Below, piece after piece: positions 8,894 through 16,731 of a DNA stretch of 64,000 nucleotides (position 1 is its first letter; each line of letters opens with the position of its first letter). The stretch comes from Terriglobia bacterium (lineage in GTDB: Bacteria; Acidobacteriota; Terriglobia; Bryobacterales; Bryobacteraceae). The stretch covers positions 62,001-126,000 of the forward strand of contig JAJPHN010000051.1 in NCBI GenBank assembly GCA_021325235.1, written 5' to 3'. The translations under genes were made by a program, and so were the position numbers. Below the pieces are notes generated by a model. The model searched no databases. It was not told where the DNA came from and saw only the letters and a list, made by a program, of their open reading frames with translations.

Positions 8894-10164
8894 ACCTGAT
8901 CTGCCTTGCCGCCGCGCTGCTCCTCTCGGTCCTGCTCTGCTTTGTCTCGTACATGCAGCTGCTGTATCTTGAATCGCTGCGCCTGATTCGCCGCGAATTT
9001 CCCTCGCTCGAATTCTTCCGCGAAACGCTCGCGCAGAAAATCGGCCTCGATCTCGAGCATGGCTCGCTCGCCTTCTCGCTCATCAAGCACGTTTCGCTGT
9101 TTCTGCTCGGCGTCTTTTATCTCTGCGCCTTCGTGCGTCCCGAGAGTCCGCATTGGGAGAGCGTGCTCGAAGCGATCGCCGCTTCGTTTGCGGTGATGCT
9201 TGTCTCTACCTATCTCGTGCCGCAGTTTCTCTACCGCCGCAACAGCTATCTTTGGCTTAATAAAGCTCTGCCCGCCACGAAATTCCTGGCTGCCATCGCA
9301 CGGCCTCTGGCCGCTTTGGTGCGCGGCTTTCAATCGCTGCTCGATCTCAATCAGCCCTCCGACAGCGAGACCGCAGCCGGCGATCCGGTCGAGCACATCG
9401 AAGCCCTGATCGATGCCGGCGCCGAAGAAGGCATTCTCGAAGAAGAAGACCGCAAGCTGATCCACTCTGTCGTCGCTTTTGGCGATAAGAACGTCCGCGA
9501 AGTGATGACCGCGCGCCCCAACATCGTCGCCATAGCCGGTAACAAGTCGCTCGAAGATCTGCGCCAGCTCGTCATCCACGAACAGTATTCGCGCATTCCG
9601 GTCTACATCGATTCCATCGATAACATCATCGGCTTCGTGCACGTGCGCGACATTTTTGAACTCGATCCCGAAGAGCGTCAGGCGAAAGCGCTCAAGGACG
9701 TCACGCGCCCGATTCTGCTGGTTCCCGAGACCAAGCGCGTCAGCGAGCTTCTGCGCGAGATGCAGCGCAACGGTACCCACATGGTGGTCGTCATCGACGA
9801 ATACGGCAACACCGCCGGCCTCGCCACCATGGAGGATCTGGTGGAAGAAATTCTCGGCGAAATTCGCGATGAACACGAGCCCGGCCGCGACGTGCGCCAG
9901 GAAGGCGATCATATCTACATCGCGCCCGGCAGCCTCGATCTCGACCGGCTCAACGAACTATTCAACTTCCGCCCCGAAGACGATACCGAATCAACCACCG
10001 TCGGCGGCCTCGTTGCGGAATGGCTGGGCCACGTGCCGCAGGTGGGCGAAACGGTCGAGCGCGGCGGCATTCGCGTCGAGGTGCTCGCCGGCAATGAACG
10101 GCGCGTCGAGCAGGTCCGGCTGTCGCGTGTCGAAGAACCGTCTCCGGTCGGTGCCGGCGCATGA
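8890..10164 (+). CDS. Hemolysin C/CorC-family protein with paired CBS domains
   Basis: A 424-residue protein. The first about 130 residues hold several membrane helices but look divergent from a standard DUF21 (CNNM) domain. Residues about 195-320 are two CBS domains ([54 protein letters not shown]), followed by [12 protein letters not shown] and a CorC_HlyC domain (about 335-412) containing [18 protein letters not shown]. Relatives are linked to Mg/Co efflux. It overlaps ybeY (ATGA) and era (ATGA 10161-10164), so the three should be translated together. Confidence 0.88.
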   Translation: MNLICLAAALLLSVLLCFVSYMQLLYLESLRLIRREFPSLEFFRETLAQKIGLDLEHGSLAFSLIKHVSLFLLGVFYLCAFVRPESPHWESVLEAIAASFAVMLVSTYLVPQFLYRRNSYLWLNKALPATKFLAAIARPLAALVRGFQSLLDLNQPSDSETAAGDPVEHIEALIDAGAEEGILEEEDRKLIHSVVAFGDKNVREVMTARPNIVAIAGNKSLEDLRQLVIHEQYSRIPVYIDSIDNIIGFVHVRDIFELDPEERQAKALKDVTRPILLVPETKRVSELLREMQRNGTHMVVVIDEYGNTAGLATMEDLVEEILGEIRDEHEPGRDVRQEGDHIYIAPGSLDLDRLNELFNFRPEDDTESTTVGGLVAEWLGHVPQVGETVERGGIRVEVLAGNERRVEQVRLSRVEEPSPVGAGA

Positions 10165-11069
10165 ACAACCAAAATTTCCGCGCGGGACTAGTGGCCATCG
10201 CGGGCCGTCCAAACGCCGGTAAATCGACGCTGCTCAACGCGCTCATCGGCGAAAGGCTCGCCATCACCGCGCCGCAGCCCCAGACCACGCGCACTTCCAT
10301 TCAGGGCGTGCTCACCGGACCCGATTATCAGATCGTCTTCGTCGATACTCCCGGTATTCACAAATCCGATACGCTCTTCAATCGCCGCATGATGGAGATC
10401 GTGCGTGCCTCGCTCGACGGGCGCGATCTGGTGCTCTTTGTGGTCGATACCGCCAAGCCTATCGGTCCGGAGGACGAGCAGGCCGCCAGCGCACTCACAC
10501 GTGCCGAGAAGAAGCTGCTCGTGCTGAATAAAATCGACCGCGTTTCCGATAAGCGGCTGCTGCTTCCGCTGATCGAGCACTACAGCAAAATCGTTCCGTT
10601 TCTCGAGGCCGTGCCGGTTTCGGCGCGCACCGGCGAAGGCCTGGCGCAGTTGCGGGAGCTCATCATCCAGAATCTTCCGCAATCTCCCGCGCTCTATCCC
10701 GACGACTATCTGACCGATCAGCCGCTCCGCTTCATTGCCGCCGAGATCATTCGCGAAAGCATTCTGCGCACTGCCCGCGAAGAGGTGCCGCACGCCGTCG
10801 CCGTTCTGATCGATCAATGGGAGGAAAAGCCGAACCTCACGCGCATCGCCGCCACCATCCACGTCGAGCGCGCCGGCCAGAAAACAATTCTGATTGGCAA
10901 GAGCGGCCAGGTGCTCAAAAAGATCGGTAGCGAAGCGCGCCTGAAGATCGAAGAGCTGGTCGGCCACAAGGTTTTTCTTTCGCTCTTTGTGAAGGTTCGT
11001 CCTAAGTGGCGCGAAGATCCCGAGTTCCTCGACGCCATCGACTGGCGCGCTATGAGCGGCAAAGAGTGA
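10161..11069 (+). CDS. era: GTPase Era
   Basis: A 302-residue protein with all GTPase boxes: G1 GRPNAGKST (about 12-20), G2 with the TTRTSIQG switch region, G3 DTPGIH, and G4 NKID (near 122). The C-terminal KH domain spans about 210-295 (VLKKIGSEARLKIEELVGHKVFLSLFVKV split around its GxxG-like loop). Era binds the 3' end of 16S rRNA and helps 30S assembly, consistent with cotranscription with ybeY. The length is normal for the family. Confidence 0.97.
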   Translation: MNNQNFRAGLVAIAGRPNAGKSTLLNALIGERLAITAPQPQTTRTSIQGVLTGPDYQIVFVDTPGIHKSDTLFNRRMMEIVRASLDGRDLVLFVVDTAKPIGPEDEQAASALTRAEKKLLVLNKIDRVSDKRLLLPLIEHYSKIVPFLEAVPVSARTGEGLAQLRELIIQNLPQSPALYPDDYLTDQPLRFIAAEIIRESILRTAREEVPHAVAVLIDQWEEKPNLTRIAATIHVERAGQKTILIGKSGQVLKKIGSEARLKIEELVGHKVFLSLFVKVRPKWREDPEFLDAIDWRAMSGKE

Positions 11070-11080
11070 AAATAGTTCTA

Positions 11081-11374
11081 ATGAGAAAACTCGCTTTAAT
11101 TGCGCTGCTTGCCGGCGCGGCGCCGCTCATCGGCGGCCAGAAAAACGCGCCCGTAACCGACGACCGCATCCTCGACCAGGTGCGCATGAAGCTCTCCACC
11201 GATCAGGACGTGAAAGGCGGCGCCGATGAAGTGACCGTTAGAGACGGCGTGGTCACCATCAAAGGACGTGTCGATACCGAGCGCGGCAAGAACAAAGCCA
11301 CCAAGCTCGCCAAGAAGATCAAAGGCGTTAAGTCGGTCGATAACGAGCTCGTGGTCGGCCCGCCGACTGCCTAA
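11081..11374 (+). CDS. BON-domain periplasmic protein
   Basis: A 97-residue protein with a short signal-like N-terminus (MRKLALIALLAGAAPLIGG) followed by one BON domain at about 30-95: ILDQVRMKLSTD, VTVRDGVVTIKGRVDT and AKKIKGVKSVDNELVV fit the OsmY-like pattern. BON domains bind membranes or lipids and are often linked to osmotic stress. ATG 11081 is chosen because the longer frame overlaps era. It sits 11 bases after era and could be its last cotranscribed gene. Its stop overlaps that of the convergent PEP-CTERM gene by four bases (11371-11374). Confidence 0.8.
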   Translation: MRKLALIALLAGAAPLIGGQKNAPVTDDRILDQVRMKLSTDQDVKGGADEVTVRDGVVTIKGRVDTERGKNKATKLAKKIKGVKSVDNELVVGPPTA

Positions 11375-12222
11375 TTAACGCACCCTCGAGAGCTGCTGGC
11401 CTCGATCATATTCGCCGACAGGAGCCGCCGTATCGGTTTGAGAACGGCTATGGCAAGCACGATCGCCACTACGGCACGCGAGTCCGGCTCCGGAACGCTG
11501 CTTCCCGGCACCACTGCGATTGAGGATCCGCGGAAAGATCCCGTCGCGAATTGTGAAAGCACTGTACCGTTGAGCGAGTAATCGAGGACCGCAGCACCCG
11601 ACGTCACCCAGAGGCTCTTGTTGGCGGCATCGTACGACAAGCTGAGTAACGAATTGGTCAGACCGGTATCGATATAGCCGACCAACCGTCCGGTCATGTC
11701 GTACCGGTAAATCCGCCCCGACCCATAATCGCCGATGTAGAACAGCGATCCATCCGAGGCAAGTCCCGTCCAGTCCAGCAGGCCCGACGGCACCGACGCG
11801 AGCGTGATCGAGTTCAAAAACTGGCCTCCCGGCGTGTAGACCGCAATGGCTGTCGATTGAAAATCGACTGCGATGAGATTGGTCCCAAGCGAACCCAGGC
11901 CGTCGAGTCCGATCATCCCCGTGCTGAATGAGGAGGACACCGCACCGGAGGACAGGTCGATCCGGTTGATTGCTCCCGAACCGTCGCTCACGTACAACTG
12001 CCCGCTGAGCACGGTCATCGCTTCGGCCAAATCTCCGGTCCCGGTGATCTGACCCGTGCTCAGAATCTTACCGGACTGGCTATAGGTGATCGTATTTGCG
12101 GTCGTAATGGCGATGGTAGGCTGCGAAAGCAGCAAAGAGCCGGGCGCCAGGTCAATCGGACCCGCCTGCAGCACTCCCATCGCGAGCGGGCATAGCAAAC
12201 ACAGAAATCGAGCGCGTATCAA
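11371..12222 (-). CDS. PEP-CTERM surface protein with propeller-like body
   Basis: A 283-residue protein. It has a signal peptide (RFLCLLCPLAMGVLQAG). The body repeats short Gly/Ser-rich strands of the NHL/SMP-30 propeller kind (YVSDGSGAINRID, GLASDGSLFYIGDYGSGRIYR). Near residue 242 comes VPEPDSRAVVAIVLAIAVLK followed by PIRRLL. This is a PEP-CTERM sorting signal: VPEP, then a hydrophobic helix, then basic residues. It should be cut and anchored by an exosortase, and one is encoded at 31445-32332. Unusually, about 15 residues follow the basic cluster (SANMIEASSSRGCVN), where most PEP-CTERM proteins stop. The molecular function is unknown. Confidence 0.75.
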   Translation of the reverse strand: MIRARFLCLLCPLAMGVLQAGPIDLAPGSLLLSQPTIAITTANTITYSQSGKILSTGQITGTGDLAEAMTVLSGQLYVSDGSGAINRIDLSSGAVSSSFSTGMIGLDGLGSLGTNLIAVDFQSTAIAVYTPGGQFLNSITLASVPSGLLDWTGLASDGSLFYIGDYGSGRIYRYDMTGRLVGYIDTGLTNSLLSLSYDAANKSLWVTSGAAVLDYSLNGTVLSQFATGSFRGSSIAVVPGSSVPEPDSRAVVAIVLAIAVLKPIRRLLSANMIEASSSRGCVN

Positions 12223-12527
12223 AATTGTCGTCTCCAGAATTAGAACCTGAGGCTCGGCGCAAAACGTGAGCCGAATTGGGCAGATCCAAGCTTACAATCT
12301 TCGCCGCCAGTCTCCAAGTTTGCTTGCACGTGTTTCGTACTAGAACAAATCAATCGGAATATGTAGGCGGCGTTCTCATTGGGCGAAAGCTGCTGCCCGC
12401 GAAGCAAGCCCCCATAACGCCGGCCGCCTTTTACAAATCTTTTACTGCCCGGAAGCACCTTACTCCAGCTGTCCGGGCCACGATGGAACTGCTCACCAGC
12501 ACGGACATCCAGGAAAGGAAACAAGTT
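12223..12527. other. Divergent intergenic region, 305 bases
   Basis: This stretch separates the PEP-CTERM gene (minus) from the ferritin-like gene (plus) and must hold both promoters. A reading frame continues upstream from the ferritin-like protein to 12276, but it lacks a ribosome site and its codon pattern is poor. I found no convincing -35/-10 pair, RNA element or repeat. Confidence 0.4.
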
Positions 12528-13703
12528 GTGAAAGACGTAACAAATATCGGAGCTTCGAAGCCCGGTGCGAACCGGCGCGCCTTTATGACGAAAGGACTCG
12601 CGGCGGGCACTGCCCTCGGTGCCGGGCTGTTCGGCAGCCGTCTCGCGCTTGCCGCACAGGATCCCGATGACGATGACGACGGCGGTTCGCTGACGCGAGG
12701 CGACGCAGCCATTCTCAGGTTCCTCGGCGCGCTCGAGATTCTCGAAAGCGATCTGTGGGAGCAGTATTGGGAACTCGGCGGCACGCAGGACAACGAGTTC
12801 GCGCCTGCAACCGGCGGCAATCCCTTCTACACCGACGCCCTCACCATCCTCGACGGGGACATGGCGCAGTACATCCACGACAACACCGACGATGAGTTCA
12901 GCCACGCCGCGTTTCTCAGAGCCTATCTCGAGTCGAAAGGAGCGCCCACTACTGAGCTTGATCTGCTGGATGGCACGAAGTTCCGCACCCTACCCGGCAG
13001 CAAGGCCGACGGCTCCTCCGGTAAAGGGCGGCTGACCAATCTCACCCAGCTCACCATTGATACCAGCTTCTGGACACGCTATCGCGACGATGCTCACAAT
13101 CCCGATCTCGACCCCGGCTTCACCTTCGGCCAGGCGGTGAAAGGGCTCAATGTCGGCCAGCATCCCGCCATTCCGCGAAGCAACGACGATACTGCCGGCT
13201 GTTCTATCGGCAATGAAACCGACCACCTGAAAGCGATCGCATTCACCGCCGGATTTCACTTTGCGTTCATCGAATGCGGCGGCAACAGCCTGTACCCGTC
13301 GCTTGCGCAGCGCGTGAGCAGCCGCCAGGTCTTGCGCATCCTGTTGAGCATCGGCCCCACGGAAACCATGCACTTCCAGACCTGGCAGGATAAGGCCGGC
13401 AACGCCACACCGCTGACCGACACCGACCCCATCACGAAAGCCACGGTCACGTTCGCGGATCTGACCAAAAATCAGCCGGAGACTCTGCAGGCCAACCTGA
13501 TCATGCCCGAGCCCACGCCGTTTTTGAGCCGAAAATTCCCCAAGTGCTCGATTATTCGTCCAACCGCCACTCGAGGTGCCGCCATGGCTGCGCTGATGGG
13601 CTTTGTGGCGGACGGCTTATTCATCGGCCAGAGCCAAGAATTCTTTGAACTGGTGCGCGATCTCGCGGCGGATGCCGATCAGGCTCGCCGCGATCGCGGC
13701 TGA
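12528..13703 (+). CDS. Tat-exported ferritin-like domain protein
   Basis: A 391-residue protein. GTG 12528 has AGGAAAGGAA 8 bases upstream and yields a twin-arginine signal, NRRAFMTKGLAAGTALGAGL, ending near LALAAQ; an in-frame ATG at 12483 gives a longer, poorer leader. An acidic patch (DPDDDDDGG) follows. The body shows ferritin-like helices with ILESDLWEQYWE, DEFSHAAFLRAY (Glu and His in an ExxH arrangement) and ETMHFQTW (second ExxH). This is the di-iron-type pattern of the secreted ferritin-like (DUF4439/Fer4-type) proteins. The substrate is unknown; use of Tat fits export of a prefolded metalloprotein. Confidence 0.75.
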   Translation: MKDVTNIGASKPGANRRAFMTKGLAAGTALGAGLFGSRLALAAQDPDDDDDGGSLTRGDAAILRFLGALEILESDLWEQYWELGGTQDNEFAPATGGNPFYTDALTILDGDMAQYIHDNTDDEFSHAAFLRAYLESKGAPTTELDLLDGTKFRTLPGSKADGSSGKGRLTNLTQLTIDTSFWTRYRDDAHNPDLDPGFTFGQAVKGLNVGQHPAIPRSNDDTAGCSIGNETDHLKAIAFTAGFHFAFIECGGNSLYPSLAQRVSSRQVLRILLSIGPTETMHFQTWQDKAGNATPLTDTDPITKATVTFADLTKNQPETLQANLIMPEPTPFLSRKFPKCSIIRPTATRGAAMAALMGFVADGLFIGQSQEFFELVRDLAADADQARRDRG

Positions 13704-13725
13704 TTGAAATCGACTGATGACCGTG

Positions 13726-13754
13726 GCGCACGGCTGTGCTTTACAGCCGTGCGC
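13726..13754. terminator. 12-bp perfect hairpin between convergent genes
   Basis: GCGCACGGCTGT (13726-13737), a five-base loop, then ACAGCCGTGCGC (13743-13754). It lies between the ends of the ferritin-like (plus) and methyltransferase (minus) genes and could stop transcription from both sides. No U-tract follows on either strand, so it may act as a pause or Rho-assisted site. Confidence 0.6.
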
Positions 13755-13772
13755 ACAACCGTAGAAAATCTC

Positions 13773-14852
13773 TTACGGCCGCGCTTCGAACACAATATTG
13801 AACGGTGTCTCGCTGGCGCGCCGGAAGTGCGAAAAGCCCGCCTGCCGAACCACCGCGCCGATCTTGGCTTCGCCCGCCTGCGCGCCCAGCCCGAGCCCGA
13901 CCTCCTGCGACAGCGACGCCGGCACGCAGATGATGGCCGAAGCCGCGTAGTAAATACGGCCGATCGGATTCAGATTCGCCGCTACGTCATCGCCGGCAAA
14001 CGGCTCTACAATCATCCAGGTCCCATCCGCCGCCAGCGACTTCTTCACATGACGCGCCGCACCTACCGGGTCGCCCATATCGTGCAGGCAATCGAAAAAT
14101 GTGACCAGGTCGTAGCCGCGCGCCGGAAACTCCTTGGCAGGCGCTACTTCGAACGTAACGCGTTCGGCAACTCCCGCCGCCTCCGCTCGCCGGCGCGCCT
14201 CCTTGATCGATGCCGGATGATAATCAAATCCGAAAAAGTGCGATTTCGGATACTGCTTCGCCATCAGCACAGTCGATGCACCATGTCCGCAACCCACGTC
14301 TGCCACGCTCGCACCCTTGCGCAGCTTCTCCTCGACGCCATCGAGCGCCGGAATCCATTTCGTGGTCAGATTGCCCAGATAATTCGGGCGGAAGAAGCGC
14401 TCGCAGCCTTCGAAAAGTCCCTTCTCGTGTTCGTGCCAGCCGAATCCTTTCCCGGAGCGGAAAGTTTCGGTCAGTTTCTCCTCGTCTTTCATGCACGATG
14501 CCAGCATGTGATAGAAGCCCGGCAGGTGCACCGGGGTGTCGTCGAGCGCCAGCGCAAATGCCTGCTCGGGCGTCATGAAGTAGCGGTCTGCTGCCGAGTC
14601 GTATTCTACATAGTTGCCGGCCGCATTGGCGTTGAGCCACTCGCGGACGTATCGCTCGGCCGTGCCGGTTTTCGCCGCCAGTTCCGCGGCTGTGACCGGC
14701 TCTCCATCGGCCATCGCGCGATACAGTCCGAGCCTGTCTCCAATCACAATCAGCGCCGAGTGCATCGCGGCGCCCATATCGTTTACCGCTTGCGTGAGTA
14801 GCGCGCCTAGTTTCGCTTCATCGATTGCTCGCGGCATGGCTTGAGCGTTCAT
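13773..14852 (-). CDS. SAM-dependent methyltransferase with N-terminal winged helix
   Basis: A 359-residue protein. Residues about 25-100 form the helix-turn-helix-like dimerisation domain seen in O-methyltransferases (VTAAELAAKTGTAERYVREW). Residues about 170-350 are a class I methyltransferase: motif I VADVGCGHGASTVLMA, motif II-like FFGFDYHPASIKEAR and DLVTFFDCLHDM. Relatives are annotated as Rv-type SAM methyltransferases and often act on small molecules; the substrate here is unknown. The start has AAGGAG about 9 bases upstream. It reads in the same direction as glnA but a terminator lies between, so it probably has its own promoter in 14853-14999. Confidence 0.85.
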   Translation of the reverse strand: MNAQAMPRAIDEAKLGALLTQAVNDMGAAMHSALIVIGDRLGLYRAMADGEPVTAAELAAKTGTAERYVREWLNANAAGNYVEYDSAADRYFMTPEQAFALALDDTPVHLPGFYHMLASCMKDEEKLTETFRSGKGFGWHEHEKGLFEGCERFFRPNYLGNLTTKWIPALDGVEEKLRKGASVADVGCGHGASTVLMAKQYPKSHFFGFDYHPASIKEARRRAEAAGVAERVTFEVAPAKEFPARGYDLVTFFDCLHDMGDPVGAARHVKKSLAADGTWMIVEPFAGDDVAANLNPIGRIYYAASAIICVPASLSQEVGLGLGAQAGEAKIGAVVRQAGFSHFRRASETPFNIVFEARP

Positions 14853-14999
14853 AATCCGTCTCCTTCGTTAAACCCGTAACGAACCAAACCTCTGTGTCCC
14901 GTCGGGGCACACAGATCAACGAATCCGCCCAAAGCTGTGTCGATGTATCGAATCAGTCTATATCAGAATCGAGTGCGCCGGAAAGCGCCCTAAAAGCAG

Positions 15000-15034
15000 A
15001 AAGCGCGGCCCTGCCAAGAGCAGAGCCGCGCCTT
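15000..15034 (-). terminator. Rho-independent terminator of glnA
   Basis: On the minus strand, AAGGCGCGGCTCTGC pairs with GCAGGGCCGCGCTTT (15 bp, two G-U pairs, loop of five), followed by TCTGCTTTTA. It starts 24 bases after the glnA stop. Confidence 0.8.
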
Positions 15035-15058
15035 CTCAAAACAGTTCGCGCGTGAAAA

Positions 15059-16489
15059 CTAAAACTTATTCCACAGGAACTGATTGTAGACTTCGTGATG
15101 GTACTGCACTTCGGGCGCTTTCACGAACGTGCCCAGCAGCCGCGGGCAGCGATCCGCCGAAGCCTCCTTCAGATCCGCATAGCGCGCCTTCACATCCTCG
15201 CCCAGCAGCTCCGTGGTCCACTCCGCTTTGCGGAAATCGTCCAGCGCATCGTAGATGTTGTCCGGCAGATACCGTTCGGCTTCGCGCAGATTGTCGATCT
15301 TCGCAATGCCGCCTTCGATGCCCGTGCGGAAAATCGAGTACAGCACCAGATACGGATTTGCATCCGGCGCCACTGAGCGCACTTCCACGCGCATGCTGCG
15401 CTTGTTGCCGATCGGAATGCGCACCATCGAACCGCGATCCGTTGCCGAAGCCTTGATCTGGTTCGGCGCTTCGAAGTGCGGATCGAGCCGGCGATACGCG
15501 TTTACGCTCGGATTCAGCAGCAGGCAGATATCTTTGCCGTGCGACAGAATGCGATCGACAAACTCCCAGCCGCAGCTGCTCAGCTGTTCCTTGCCCTTCT
15601 CGTCCCAGAAGAGATTCGTGCCGTCCTTGCTGACCGAGACGTTGGTGTGCATGCCGCTGCCGTTCACACCCACCACCGGCTTCGGCAGGAACGAAGCGGT
15701 CAGGCCCATCTTGGTCGCAACCTGGCGGCAGATCAGCTTATAAAGCTGAATCTGATCGGCAGCCGTCACCACGTCGGCATAGCTGTAATTGATCTCGAAC
15801 TGCGACGGCGCAACCTCCGGGTGATCCTTCTCGTTTTCAAAGCCCATCGAGCGCTGCACATCAGCCGTCGTATCGATGAACTGGCGCAGCGGATCGCCGG
15901 GGAGCGAGTGATAGTAGCCGCCCGTGTTCACGTATTCAAACTGGCCGGTTTCGTGGAAGCGGCGCTCTGCGTCGGGGCCCTTGAAGAGGAAGCCTTCGAT
16001 CTCGTTGGCTGCGTTCAACGTGAATTTGTTGTCGCGGTACATGCGATCGGCGAATTCGTGCAGCACGCTCCGCATATCGGCCGAGTACGGCTTTCCGTCC
16101 TTGTCGATCACCTGCCCGAAAACCAGCACCTTGCCCGGCCCAAAAATGTCGGAAGGCGCCCAGTAGAATGCCGGCCAGTCGATGCCGAGCCGCAGGTCGC
16201 TCTCGCGCTGAGCGGTGAAGCCGCGAATGGAGGAGCCGTCGAACGTCAAATTCTCGTGGCTGCCGAGCAGGAACTTTTTGTCGTAATCGAGCATGTGCAG
16301 CCGGCCTTCGAGATCGCTGAACAGCACCGTTACCGCTTTGATTCCTTTCTCATCTGTCAGGTACTTGAGCCGCTGCTCGCGTACCTGGTCGCTCGGGGTC
16401 CTCTTCTTGCGCAGTTCTTTGGCCTGCAGGTTCAGCTCCTCCAATTCCGCATAGGAATGCGTGAGCCGGTCATTCATTTCGTTGGGCAT
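15059..16489 (-). CDS. glnA: Glutamine synthetase, type I
   Basis: A 476-residue enzyme that makes glutamine from glutamate, ammonia and ATP. Signature motifs are present: FDGSSIRGF near residue 85 (GS beta-grasp), NEIEGFLF (metal-binding Glu), VAPSQFEINY, VVGVNGSGMHTNVSVSKDG (ATP/glutamate site) and LLNPSVNAYRRLDPHFEAPN. The C-terminal region lacks an evident NLYDLPPEE-type adenylylation site (the nearest is YLPDNIYDAL), so control by adenylylation is uncertain. The start at 16489 has AGGAGAG about 4 bases upstream. It appears monocistronic, with its own terminator at 15000-15034. Confidence 0.95.
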   Translation of the reverse strand: MPNEMNDRLTHSYAELEELNLQAKELRKKRTPSDQVREQRLKYLTDEKGIKAVTVLFSDLEGRLHMLDYDKKFLLGSHENLTFDGSSIRGFTAQRESDLRLGIDWPAFYWAPSDIFGPGKVLVFGQVIDKDGKPYSADMRSVLHEFADRMYRDNKFTLNAANEIEGFLFKGPDAERRFHETGQFEYVNTGGYYHSLPGDPLRQFIDTTADVQRSMGFENEKDHPEVAPSQFEINYSYADVVTAADQIQLYKLICRQVATKMGLTASFLPKPVVGVNGSGMHTNVSVSKDGTNLFWDEKGKEQLSSCGWEFVDRILSHGKDICLLLNPSVNAYRRLDPHFEAPNQIKASATDRGSMVRIPIGNKRSMRVEVRSVAPDANPYLVLYSIFRTGIEGGIAKIDNLREAERYLPDNIYDALDDFRKAEWTTELLGEDVKARYADLKEASADRCPRLLGTFVKAPEVQYHHEVYNQFLWNKF

Positions 16490-16731
16490 GTCTCTCCTAA
16501 ATTGAGGGTGACCGTTCGAAGTTGCTCAGCACAGGACGGGGTGCCGGCTTCCTGGACGGATTGGCGACGCCGCGCCGGCTCGAGCGAGCCGCTGCAAGGT
16601 GCCAAGTTCAGATTTTAATGCTTTTGCAGCCTTTCCGCTACCCGAAGCGCGCCCCGGCTCGCAAGCCGTTCATTTTCTTGAAGGAAATGTGACGGCGAAA
16701 TCGCTATCAGAGCGAGGCTTTACGTCGAACC

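Noticed and set aside
8830-9912. 360-codon minus frame opposite corC
   Set aside because: Shadow of the CBS/CorC gene; no domain or ribosome site.
15476-16618. 380-codon plus-strand frame opposite glnA
   Set aside because: It is a shadow of glutamine synthetase, whose motifs are unmistakable on the minus strand.
16490-16731. Possible riboswitch upstream of glnA or the FG-GAP gene
   Set aside because: No known riboswitch core sequence could be matched by eye; a covariance-model search would be needed.
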